NCBI GenBank assembly: GCA_036871055.1
Contig: CP141893.1
Location: 1,550,001 to 1,614,000 of the forward strand
Length of the DNA stretch: 64,000 bases
From: Bisbaumannia sp015645095
Lineage (GTDB): Bacteria > Pseudomonadota > Gammaproteobacteria > Pseudomonadales > Halomonadaceae
Direction: 5' to 3'
Shown: piece after piece, positions 31,887 to 39,823 of the stretch
How the letters are laid out: each line of letters opens with the position of its first letter
Numbering within the stretch: position 1 is the first letter of the stretch
Notes under the pieces: model-generated
Told to the model about the DNA's origin: nothing
Database searches by the model: none
The model's input: only the letters and a program-made list of their open reading frames with translations
Position numbers and translations under genes: made by a program

Positions 31887-32809
31887 CGTCCCGGCTCTCC
31901 GAAGAGGTAGCAGGCCATCAGCATCAGGGCGATGGAGAGGGCAATCGCCACCTCCACGGCGAGGATCGCCAGGCCGGCGATGGCCAGGGGAATGGCGAAG
32001 AAGGTGCCGGTGAGCAGCAGGCCACCGAGGGCCAGGCCCAGGAAGAGCACCAGGCCCGCGGCCAGCAGCAGGCGCAGCAAAGGCTGATGCTCGGGGCGCT
32101 GCATCCAGGGCACGCCATCGGCCAGCAGCAGCAGGATGCCGCCGGCGCCCAGCACGGCGCCGGCGGGGAAGGCGCCTCCTGGGGCATGGCTGCCCCGCCA
32201 TAGCAGGTAGGCCGGCACCATCAGAAAGAGCGGATGCAGCAGCCGGGTCAGGGCGGGCAACCCCGGCAGGGCCGTGACCGGGGCATAGGGCCGCAGCTCG
32301 GGGCCCAGCGACCAGACCAGCCAGACGGCGCCGAGCATCACCGCCACCTCCAGCAGGGTATCGAGGGCGCGCAGATTGAGCAGTACCGCGGTGACCGGAT
32401 GGCGCACGCCGCTCTCCGGCAGGGCCGCGGTCACCTCGGCGGCGAGCCCGGGCCGGGGCAGCTGCCAGGCTACCCAAACCAGCCAGAGGCTCAGCAGCAG
32501 GACACTGCCCAGGGCCAGGGCCACCGGAGGGCGCTGCCAGGCCCGCAGGAGACGCCGTGGTGTCGGGCCATCGGGCAGGCGCCCCAGCGCCGCCAGCAGC
32601 AGGGCGCCAGTGACCCCGGCGCCGATGGCGGCCTCGGCCAGGGCGATGTCCAGGGCCTCGAGTCGTACCCAGGCCAGGGCCATCATCAGGCCGAAGGCCA
32701 TGAAGTGCACCACGGCGGCGAAGGGTTGGGGGTGGAAGAGGGCCTGCCAGGCCAGCCACAGCAGGCCGGCCCCCAGCAGCAGGTCGAAGCCGATGACGAA
32801 GGCGCTCAC
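31883..32809 (-). CDS. Fused MbhD (DUF4040) and MnhB-like antiporter subunit
   Basis: This 308-residue membrane protein joins two subunits that are separate genes in many Mrp and Mbh operons. Residues 1-about 100 carry the MbhD/DUF4040 pattern (HFMAFGLMMALAWVRLEALDIALAEAAIG). Residues about 155-300 are MnhB-like (LNLRALDTLLEVAVMLGAVW and RGSHAPGGAFPAGAVL). The GTG start is inside the stop of the subunit G gene (GTGA). In canonical Mrp systems the DUF4040 and B parts belong to MrpA or MrpB, so the fusion reflects a non-standard subunit layout. Confidence 0.85.
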   Translation of the reverse strand: MSAFVIGFDLLLGAGLLWLAWQALFHPQPFAAVVHFMAFGLMMALAWVRLEALDIALAEAAIGAGVTGALLLAALGRLPDGPTPRRLLRAWQRPPVALALGSVLLLSLWLVWVAWQLPRPGLAAEVTAALPESGVRHPVTAVLLNLRALDTLLEVAVMLGAVWLVWSLGPELRPYAPVTALPGLPALTRLLHPLFLMVPAYLLWRGSHAPGGAFPAGAVLGAGGILLLLADGVPWMQRPEHQPLLRLLLAAGLVLFLGLALGGLLLTGTFFAIPLAIAGLAILAVEVAIALSIALMLMACYLFGEPGR

Positions 32810-33162
32810 GAATCCCGCGACCCCCGCCGCGCCCCCCGCCGCGCCCCCCGCCGCGACCCCCGCCGCGTCACGGGACGCAGCCCCCGGGCGAGGGCGGTGG
32901 AGGCGATCAGGGTGGCGCCGATGCTCGAGGCCACCAGCACCAGCCCCCAGACCAGCAACAGCTTGAGGGCCGCCGAGAGGCTGGCCGCCTGACAGGCCAG
33001 CCCCAGGCAGAGCAGGCCGAGCCCCAGGTTGTCGGCCTTGGTCAGGGCGTGTAGCCGCGCATAGGCATCGGGAAAGCGCCATAGCCCCAGGGCGCCGGTC
33101 AGGAAGAAGCCCACCCCGGCGGCGATCAGCCAGGGGGCGATCAAGGCGAGTCCCTCAGTCAC
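32806..33162 (-). CDS. mnhG: Mrp-type antiporter subunit G
   Basis: This 118-residue protein has three membrane helices and the MrpG signature FFLTGALGLWRFPDAYARLHALTKADNLG. The C-terminal tail after residue about 100 is highly basic (VTRRGSRRGARRGARRGSRDS) and is encoded by a 12-base tandem repeat. It overlaps the end of subunit F by eight bases and the start of the MbhD-MnhB fusion by four. Confidence 0.92.
   Translation of the reverse strand: MTEGLALIAPWLIAAGVGFFLTGALGLWRFPDAYARLHALTKADNLGLGLLCLGLACQAASLSAALKLLLVWGLVLVASSIGATLIASTALARGLRPVTRRGSRRGARRGARRGSRDS
32819..32866. repeat. Four tandem 12-bp units in the end of mnhG
   Basis: Units GACCCCCGCCGC, GCCCCCCGCCGC, GCCCCCCGCCGC and GACCCCCGCCGC follow each other without gaps. 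On the coding strand they encode four RRG(S/A) blocks in the basic tail of subunit G. Confidence 0.95.
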
Positions 33163-33445
33163 CCTCGGCCTCCTCCGGACGGCGCTGCGCCTCGTGCAGT
33201 CGTGTCCAGGTGCGGGTCACGAAGGTGGCGATGGCTACCGCGGCCAGCAGCGCGAAGAGCAGGGCGACATCCCCCAGGGCCGGCTGGTCGAGGAAGGCAC
33301 CGAGCAGCAGCAGGATGGCGATGGCCAGGGTGCTGAGCTGTTCGGCCCCCAGCATCCGGTCGGCCCCGCTGGGGCCACGCCAGATCCGCCACAGGCCGAC
33401 GCCCGCGCAACTCAGTAGCAGCATGACGGCAAGGGGGAGCGGCAT
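33155..33445 (-). CDS. mnhF: Mrp-type antiporter subunit F
   Basis: This 96-residue protein has three membrane helices and the MrpF pattern LWRIWRGPSGADRMLGAEQL followed by GDVALLFALLAAVAIATFVT. Start and preceding stop share one base (TGATG), and its end overlaps subunit G. It is a small subunit needed for complex assembly in characterised Mrp antiporters. Confidence 0.92.
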   Translation of the reverse strand: MPLPLAVMLLLSCAGVGLWRIWRGPSGADRMLGAEQLSTLAIAILLLLGAFLDQPALGDVALLFALLAAVAIATFVTRTWTRLHEAQRRPEEAEGD

Positions 33446-33942
33446 CAGTCGAGTTCCTTCTCGGTGACATGGAGGCGGGCGATGCGCCGCTCCAGGGTTG
33501 CCAGGTGGCGGGGCGTCGCCGGGGTCAGGTGCAGCACATGCACCACCAGTCTATCGGGCGCCAGGCGCACTGTCAGGGTGCCCGGGATCAGGTTGATCAG
33601 GCTGGCCATGAACAGGCGCCCCGGCCCCTCCGGCAGGCAGTGCCAGGGGTGGTCGATCAGCGCGGTGTTGAGGGTCAGGCGAGGCCGGCAGGCGAGCAGG
33701 GCCACCTGCACGCCGCCGCGCAGGGCCAGCCAGAGTGCCAGGGGGCAGAAGGCCAGGAAGGCCAGGAAGGCCAGGGGGCGCAGTCGCGACAGGCCACTGC
33801 GGGGCATGGTCAGGGCGGTGACCAGGATCACCGGCACCCCCCAGGCCCAGGCGTTGCCACCGGCGAGCGCCCACCAAAGCAGCGCGAGCCCCGCCAGGCG
33901 CAGGGGCGAGAGCCGAGTTGCGGCCCAGGCGACGTTGCTCAT
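33445..33942 (-). CDS. mnhE: Mrp-type antiporter subunit E
   Basis: This 165-residue protein has N-terminal membrane helices and the conserved C-terminal part LINLIPGTLTVRLAPDRLVVHVL of MrpE. It is the first gene of the six-gene overlapping antiporter operon E-F-G-(D/B)-C-(double D). A GGGGGG stretch before the ATG serves as ribosome site. The gap of about 145 bases from the antiporter-family gene at the end of the hut operon shows no strong terminator. Confidence 0.92.
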   Translation of the reverse strand: MSNVAWAATRLSPLRLAGLALLWWALAGGNAWAWGVPVILVTALTMPRSGLSRLRPLAFLAFLAFCPLALWLALRGGVQVALLACRPRLTLNTALIDHPWHCLPEGPGRLFMASLINLIPGTLTVRLAPDRLVVHVLHLTPATPRHLATLERRIARLHVTEKELD

Positions 33943-34086
33943 GATGCCCCCCAGTGCCGGGCGCAGCGGTCACCCCGGGGGGCGAGGGGTCGAGGCGGGG
34001 GTGGGGGCATCCCTGTCTCCACGGCTGAGATTGTCCCCTAGGTGTAACACACTCCTTGCTGCGTTGCAGCGCCCCCGCCAGAAGGC

Positions 34087-35433
34087 TTAGAGGATCATGG
34101 CGGCGACCCAGCCGAAGGCGATCAGCGGGATGTTGTAGTGCAGGAAGGTGGGCACCACGCTGTCCCAGATATGGTCGTGCTGGCCGTCGGCGTTCAAGCC
34201 GGCGGTGGGGCCGAGCGTCGAGTCGGAGGCCGGCGAGCCGGCATCACCCAGGGCCGCGGCGGTGCCGACCAGGGCCACGGTGGCCAGCGGCGAGAAGCCG
34301 AAGCTCAGCGCCAGGGGCACATAGAGGGAGGCGATGATGGGAATGGTCGAGAAGGAAGAACCAATGCCCATGGTGATAAAGAGTCCCACCAGCAGCATGA
34401 TCAGCGCCGCCAGCCCCTTGTTGTTGCCGATCAGCTCGGTGGAGCCCTCCACCAGGCCCTGCACCTCGCCGCTGGCCTGCATCACGCTGGCGAAGCCCGC
34501 CGCCGCGATCATGATGAAGCCGACCAGGGCCATCATGCGCATGCCCTCGGTGAAGATGCCGTCCTGCTCGTGCCAGTGGAAGACGCCGCTCAGCGACAGC
34601 AGGGCGAAGCCGAAGATGCCCCCCAGCACCATGGAGCCGGTCAGCAGCTGCACCGCCACCGTGCCGACCAGGGCGATCCCCAGGACCGCCTTCTGCCAGC
34701 CGGCCAGGTGACGGGCCGCCTGGGCCGGGGTCTCGTCACCGTGGGCCAGGTCGCGGTCCTCGTAGTCGCGGCCCTTGCGGTAACTGAACAGCACCGCCAC
34801 CGCCAGCCCCAGCGCCATGCCGCCGATGGGAATGACCATGGCCAGGGGGACCATCTGGCGAGTGACTTCCAGCCCCAGCTCGGCGCCGCTCTCGTTGAGA
34901 TTGGCGAGCAGGATATCGTTGAGGAAGATGGCGCCGAAGCCCACCGGCAGCAGCATATAGGGCGCGGTGATGCCGAAGGTGATCACGCAGGCGGCCAGGC
35001 GCCGGTCGAGGCGCAGGTGGTTCATCAGCTTGAGCAGCGGCGGCACCAGCACCGGGATAAAGGCGATATGCACCGGGATCAGGTTCTGCGAGCTGACCGC
35101 CGCGGCCAGCAGTGCCGCCAGCAGGGTATAGGTGACCAGGCGGCGATTGTCGCTGGGGGTGTCCAGGTTGAGCCCGGCGATGGCCCGGTTGGCCAGCAGC
35201 TCGGTGACCCCCGAGCGGGACAGGGCCACGGCGAAGGCCCCCAGTACCGCATAGGAGAGGGCGATGGTGGCGCCGTTGCCGAGGCCGTCATTGAAGGCGT
35301 CGAGGATCTCCCCGATGGGCATGCCCGCATAGAGGCCCCCCACCAGGGTGGCGACGATCAGGGCGAAGACCACGGAGACCCGAGCCAGACTCAGGCCGAC
35401 CATCACCAGGATGGCGAGAACGATAGCATTCAT
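34087..35433 (-). CDS. Na+/H+ antiporter-family transporter at the end of the hut operon
   Basis: A 448-residue membrane protein with about eleven helices, beginning MNAIVLAILVMVGLSLARV and including GLGNGATIALSYAVLGAFAVALSRSG and AALGDAGSPASDSTLGPTAGLN. These match the NhaC-like Na+/H+ antiporter family. It lies 79 bases downstream of hutH on the same strand. Such genes recur in hut operons, where they are suspected to carry histidine with Na+ or H+. That function is inferred from context, not proved by sequence. Confidence 0.85.
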   Translation of the reverse strand: MNAIVLAILVMVGLSLARVSVVFALIVATLVGGLYAGMPIGEILDAFNDGLGNGATIALSYAVLGAFAVALSRSGVTELLANRAIAGLNLDTPSDNRRLVTYTLLAALLAAAVSSQNLIPVHIAFIPVLVPPLLKLMNHLRLDRRLAACVITFGITAPYMLLPVGFGAIFLNDILLANLNESGAELGLEVTRQMVPLAMVIPIGGMALGLAVAVLFSYRKGRDYEDRDLAHGDETPAQAARHLAGWQKAVLGIALVGTVAVQLLTGSMVLGGIFGFALLSLSGVFHWHEQDGIFTEGMRMMALVGFIMIAAAGFASVMQASGEVQGLVEGSTELIGNNKGLAALIMLLVGLFITMGIGSSFSTIPIIASLYVPLALSFGFSPLATVALVGTAAALGDAGSPASDSTLGPTAGLNADGQHDHIWDSVVPTFLHYNIPLIAFGWVAAMIL

Positions 35434-35512
35434 GGGTAGCTCTTATCGTTGGAAACGAATGCACTGACGCCCCCGCGGCCGGCGCCGTGGGGGCACGGAG
35501 ATGCCGGGCGGC

Positions 35513-37063
35513 TCAGTGGCAGCTGGGCAGCATACCGGCGGGTACCAGGGGGCTCAAGGCGCGGCTGGCCAGCAGCTCGGTGGCGGCCTCGATATCCGGG
35601 GCGAAGAAGCGGTCCTTGTCGTAGTGGCCGACGCGTTCGCGCAGGGTGGTACGGGCCCCTTCCAGGGACTCGGAGGTGGTCAGGCGCCGGCCATCGGCGT
35701 CGGTCCGCAGGTCCAGCCCCTGGCAGGCGGCCAGCCACTCGATGGCGAGGATGCCACGTACGTTGGCGGCCATCTCCCAGAGGCGCTTGCCGGCGGCCGG
35801 GGCCATGGAGACATGGTCCTCCTGGTTGGCGGAGGTGGGCAGGCTGTCGACGCTATGCGGGTGGGCCAGGGCCTTGTTCTCGCTGGCTAAGGCAGCCGCC
35901 GTGACTTGCGCGATCATAAAGCCGGAATTGACCCCGCCTTTCTCCACCAGGAAGGGCGGCAACTGGGACATGTGCTTGTCCATCATCAGCGAGATGCGCC
36001 GCTCGGTGAGGGAGCCGATCTCGGCGATGGCCAGCGCCAGGTTGTCCGCGGCCATGGCCACCGGCTCGGCGTGGAAGTTGCCGCCGGAGATGATGTCGTC
36101 CTCTTCGGCGAACACCAGCGGGTTGTCGGAGACCGCATTGAGCTCCACGGCCAGCACCTCGGCGGCCTGGCGCAGCTGGGTCAGGGCGGCGCCCATCACC
36201 TGAGGCTGGCAGCGCAGGGAGTAGGGGTCCTGCACCCGGTCGCACTGGGCGTGGGAGTCGCCGATGGCACTGCGTTCCCCGAGCAGGTGGCGGTAGGCGG
36301 CGGCGGCATCGATCTGGCCCTGCTGGCCGCGGACCTCGTGAATCCGCGCATCGAAGGGCGAACGGGAGCCGAGGGTCGCCTCCACGGTGAGGGCGCCGCA
36401 GACGGTGGCGGCGGCATGCAGGTCTTCCGCCTCGAAGAGGCCGCGCAGGGCGTAGGCGGTGGAGACCTGGGTGCCGTTGAGTAGCGCCAGGCCCTCCTTG
36501 GGCGCGAGGTTCAGGGGCTCGAGGCCGGCCACCGCCAGGGCTTCCCGGGCGGGGAGCCATTCGCCCCGGTAACGGGCCTTGCCCTCGCCGAGCAGCACCA
36601 CGCTCATATGGGCCAGCGGGGCCAGGTCGCCGGAGGCGCCCACCGAGCCCTTGAGGGGAATATGCGGGTAGACCTCGGCGTTGATCAGTGCCACCAGGGC
36701 ATCGAGTACCTCGCGGCGGATGCCGGAGAAGCCTCGGGCCAGGCTGTTGACCTTGAGCACCATGATCAGGCGGACCAGGGCATCCTCCATGGGCTCGCCG
36801 ACCCCGGTGGAGTGGGACAGCACCAGGGAGCGCTGCAGGTCCTCCAGCTCGTCGCTGGCGATGCGGGTCTGGGCCAGCAGGCCGAAACCGGTGTTGATAC
36901 CGTAGACGGTGCGGTTCTCGGCGACGACGCGATTGACGCAGTCGACACTGCGCTGGATGGCGGCATCGGCGCTGGCCGGCAGGCTGACCGACAGCGGCGC
37001 CTCATAGACCTGGCGGGCCTGGGCCAGGGTCATCTTGCCGGGGTGAATCTCGAGATGGGTCAT
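35513..37063 (-). CDS. hutH: Histidine ammonia-lyase
   Basis: This 516-residue enzyme deaminates histidine to urocanate. The Ala-Ser-Gly triad that forms the MIO cofactor is present in GSVGASGDLAPLAH, and the N-terminal YGINTGFG and C-terminal STSANQED-like region (SLPTSANQEDHVSM) are intact. An AGGAG site precedes the ATG. It is the fourth gene of the hutI-hutG-hutU-hutH unit and is separated from hutU by 90 bases that contain a long hairpin. Confidence 0.97.
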   Translation of the reverse strand: MTHLEIHPGKMTLAQARQVYEAPLSVSLPASADAAIQRSVDCVNRVVAENRTVYGINTGFGLLAQTRIASDELEDLQRSLVLSHSTGVGEPMEDALVRLIMVLKVNSLARGFSGIRREVLDALVALINAEVYPHIPLKGSVGASGDLAPLAHMSVVLLGEGKARYRGEWLPAREALAVAGLEPLNLAPKEGLALLNGTQVSTAYALRGLFEAEDLHAAATVCGALTVEATLGSRSPFDARIHEVRGQQGQIDAAAAYRHLLGERSAIGDSHAQCDRVQDPYSLRCQPQVMGAALTQLRQAAEVLAVELNAVSDNPLVFAEEDDIISGGNFHAEPVAMAADNLALAIAEIGSLTERRISLMMDKHMSQLPPFLVEKGGVNSGFMIAQVTAAALASENKALAHPHSVDSLPTSANQEDHVSMAPAAGKRLWEMAANVRGILAIEWLAACQGLDLRTDADGRRLTTSESLEGARTTLRERVGHYDKDRFFAPDIEAATELLASRALSPLVPAGMLPSCH

Positions 37064-37093
37064 AATATGGCTCTCCTGAGAGGATACGGCGAG

Positions 37094-37135
37094 GGCGATG
37101 CGCGCCGAGGCTTGTTCCCGGATCAGCGCATCGCC
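37094..37135. other. Intercistronic hairpin between hutU (copy B) and hutH
   Basis: GGCGATGCGC and GCGCATCGCC form a perfect 10-bp stem with a 22-base loop. No T run follows on the minus strand, so it is more likely an RNA processing or stability element than a terminator. Confidence 0.5.
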
Positions 37136-37153
37136 GAATTCGAGTCAGGGCGC

Positions 37154-38833
37154 TTACTTATCCAGCATCGGCAGGTCGAGGCCGTTGTCCCGGGCGCACT
37201 GCTTGGCGATCTCGTAGCCGGCGTCGGCGTGGCGCATCACCCCGGTACCCGGGTCGTTGCGCAGCACCCGGCCCAGGCGGGCGTGGGCGTCATCGCTGCC
37301 GTCGGCGACGATCACCACCCCGGCATGCTGGGAGTAGCCCATGCCCACCCCGCCGCCATGGTGCAGCGAGACCCAGGTGGCGCCGCCGGCGGTGTTGAGC
37401 AGGGCGTTGAGCAGCGGCCAGTCGGAGACGGTGTCGGAGCCGTCCATCATCGCCTCGGTCTCGCGGTTGGGGCTGGCCACCGAGCCGGAGTCCAGGTGGT
37501 CGCGGCCGATGACGATGGGCGCCTTGAGCTCGCCGTTCTTGACCATCTCGTTGAAGGCCTGGCCGAGGCGGGCGCGATCCTTGAGGCCCACCCAGCAGAT
37601 GCGCGCCGGCAGCCCCTGGAAGCTGATCCGCTCCCGGGCCATATCCAGCCAGCGGTGCAGGTGCTCGTCGTCGGGGAGCAGCTCCTTGACCTTCTGGTCG
37701 GTCTTGTAGATGTCCTCCGGGTCGCCGGAGAGCGCCGCCCAGCGGAAGGGACCGATGCCCTGGCAGAACAGCGGGCGGATATAGGCCGGCACGAAACCGG
37801 GGAAGTCGAAGGCGTTGGCCACCCCCTCTTCCAGGGCCATCTGGCGGATGTTGTTGCCGTAGTCGAAGGTCGGCACGCCCAGCTTCTGGAAGTCGAGCAT
37901 GGCCTGCACATGCACCGCCATGGACTGCTTGGCGGCCTTGACGGTGGCTTCCGGCTGGGTCTTGCCCCGGGCCACGTACTCCTCCCAGGTCCAGCCCTGG
38001 GGCAGGTAGCCGTGCAGGGGGTCGTGGGCGCTGGTCTGGTCGGTGACCATGTCGGGGCGCACGCCACGCTTGACCAGCTCCGGCAGCACATCGGCGGCGT
38101 TGGCACACAGGCCGATGGAGATCGCCTTGCCCTCGGCGGTGTAGCGTTCGATGCGTGCCAGGGCGTCGTCGAGGTCCTCGGCCTGCTCGTCCAGGTAGCG
38201 GGTACGCAGGCGGAAATCGAGGCTCGACTGCTGGCACTCGATGTTCAGCGAGCAGGCGCCGGCCAGGGTCGCCGCCAGGGGCTGGGCGCCGCCCATGCCG
38301 CCGAGGCCGGCGGTGAGGATCCAGCGACCGGTGAGGTTGCCGTCGTAGTGCTGGCGTCCGGCCTCGACGAAGGTCTCGTAGGTGCCCTGGACGATGCCCT
38401 GGGAGCCGATGTAGATCCAGGAGCCGGCGGTCATCTGGCCGTACATCATCAGGCCTTTCTTATCCAGCTCGTTGAAATGCTCCCAGTTGGCCCAGGCCGG
38501 CACCAGGTTGGAGTTGGCGATCAGCACGCGCGGCGCGTCCTTGTGGGTCTCGAAGACCCCCACCGGCTTGCCGGACTGCACCAGCAGGGTCTGGGTGTCT
38601 TCCAGGCGGCGGAGGGTCTCGACGATGGTGTCGTAGCACTGCCAGTCACGGGCGGCACGGCCGATGCCGCCATAGACCACCAGGTCCTCGGGGCGCTCGG
38701 CCACGTCCGGGTGAAGGTTGTTCATCAGCATGCGCAGCGGCGCCTCGGTGAGCCAGCTCTTGCAGCTGAGCTCGGTGCCGGTGGGGGCGCCGATCTGGCG
38801 GGACGGGTCGTGACGGGGATCGCGTTGAGTCAT
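37154..38833 (-). CDS. hutU: Urocanate hydratase (copy B)
   Basis: This 559-residue protein has the same catalytic sequence as copy A, including the NAD-binding GLGGMGGAQPLA. It begins MTQRDPRHDPSRQIGAPTG and lacks the two five-residue insertions of copy A. It sits inside the classical operon between hutG (48 bases upstream) and hutH (90 bases downstream) and supplies the second step of histidine degradation. Confidence 0.97.
   Translation of the reverse strand: MTQRDPRHDPSRQIGAPTGTELSCKSWLTEAPLRMLMNNLHPDVAERPEDLVVYGGIGRAARDWQCYDTIVETLRRLEDTQTLLVQSGKPVGVFETHKDAPRVLIANSNLVPAWANWEHFNELDKKGLMMYGQMTAGSWIYIGSQGIVQGTYETFVEAGRQHYDGNLTGRWILTAGLGGMGGAQPLAATLAGACSLNIECQQSSLDFRLRTRYLDEQAEDLDDALARIERYTAEGKAISIGLCANAADVLPELVKRGVRPDMVTDQTSAHDPLHGYLPQGWTWEEYVARGKTQPEATVKAAKQSMAVHVQAMLDFQKLGVPTFDYGNNIRQMALEEGVANAFDFPGFVPAYIRPLFCQGIGPFRWAALSGDPEDIYKTDQKVKELLPDDEHLHRWLDMARERISFQGLPARICWVGLKDRARLGQAFNEMVKNGELKAPIVIGRDHLDSGSVASPNRETEAMMDGSDTVSDWPLLNALLNTAGGATWVSLHHGGGVGMGYSQHAGVVIVADGSDDAHARLGRVLRNDPGTGVMRHADAGYEIAKQCARDNGLDLPMLDK
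37154..38833 (-). repeat. Arm 2 of the 1.7-kb near-identical inverted repeat (hutU)
   Basis: Reverse complement of the plus-strand hutU at 14522-16231, differing by scattered substitutions and lacking two 15-base insertions. Recombination between the arms would invert the 21-kb segment between them. Confidence 0.93.
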
Positions 38834-38881
38834 GGGAGTTGCCTCGTGGTTCGGTCGTTCGGTGATGGGGTGTCGTGACGA

Positions 38882-39823
38882 TCAGAGCGTTAGGTGATGA
38901 ATCAGCCGCGCCGCCGCCCGGGCGGTGCGGTTATCGATATCGACGTCGGGGTTGAGCTCGGCCAGGTCGATCAGCGCCAGCTTGCCGCTGTCGCGCACCC
39001 GGGTGAGCAGCGGCTCGATCAGGGCCAGCGGCACGCCGTGGGCGGCGGGGGCGCTGACGCCGGGGGCCTCGCAGGCCGGCAGCACGTCGATATCGATGCT
39101 CAGGTAGAGGAGGTCGCACTGGCCGATAAAGGCGGTGAGCTCCTCGGCGAGGCTGTCCAGGCGGGCCGCGGTGATCTCGTGGTCCTCGCGGACCAGCACG
39201 TCGAGCTCGGCGGCCCGGTTGAACAGCGCCCGGGTGTTGGCGGCCCGGCTGACGCCCAGGCAGGCGTAGCGGAAGGGCCAGCCGCGGGCCTCGCAGGCCT
39301 CGGCGATCTGGGCGAAGGGCGTGCCGGAGGAGCGCACATGACGCGGGTCGCGCAGGTCGAAGTGGGCATCGAAGTTGATGATGCCGACCGTCGGTGCCGG
39401 GCCATCGCCGGCTTCCAGGTGGCGGGCCAGGCCCGACCAGCTGCCGAAGGCCACCTCGTGGCCGCCGCCCAGCACGATGGGCAGGTGACCCTGGGCCATT
39501 AGCCCGGCGACTCGCTCGGCCAGCCGCGCCTGGGCGGTTTCCATGTCGCTGTCGCCATGGCAGGCGATATCGCCGGCATCATAGGCCGGAGCGCGACGGT
39601 GCCAGGACAGCGGCGCCAGGGCCTTGCGCAGGGCCCGGGGGCCCTTGGCGGCGCCGATACGCCCCTGGTTGCGGGCTACGCCGGCATCGCAGGCGAAGCC
39701 CACCAGGGCCACGCCCGGGGCGGCGCTGGCCTCGAGCGGCTCGATCACCTGGTGCCAGCGCAGGCTATCCGCCTCGGGATCCTCGCGGCCGGCCCAGGGG
39801 GACATATCGATGGGCTTAGTCAT
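38882..39823 (-). CDS. hutG: Formimidoylglutamase
   Basis: This 313-residue arginase-family enzyme has the binuclear manganese motifs GGGHEVAFG, DAHFDLRD and SIDIDVLPACEAPG. It hydrolyses N-formimidoyl-glutamate to glutamate and formamide, the last step of the four-step Hut pathway. No hutF is seen, which supports this direct route. Its start overlaps the end of hutI by eight bases. Confidence 0.95.
   Translation of the reverse strand: MTKPIDMSPWAGREDPEADSLRWHQVIEPLEASAAPGVALVGFACDAGVARNQGRIGAAKGPRALRKALAPLSWHRRAPAYDAGDIACHGDSDMETAQARLAERVAGLMAQGHLPIVLGGGHEVAFGSWSGLARHLEAGDGPAPTVGIINFDAHFDLRDPRHVRSSGTPFAQIAEACEARGWPFRYACLGVSRAANTRALFNRAAELDVLVREDHEITAARLDSLAEELTAFIGQCDLLYLSIDIDVLPACEAPGVSAPAAHGVPLALIEPLLTRVRDSGKLALIDLAELNPDVDIDNRTARAAARLIHHLTL

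Noticed and set aside
34050..34080. GCTGC-GCAGC hairpin as terminator of the hut operon
   Set aside because: The stem is only five base pairs and no T run follows on the minus strand, so termination there cannot be supported.
16231..37154. Composite transposon or genomic island bounded by the hutU repeats
   Set aside because: No transposase, integrase, terminal repeats or target duplications are visible, and the genes between are ordinary chromosomal ones.
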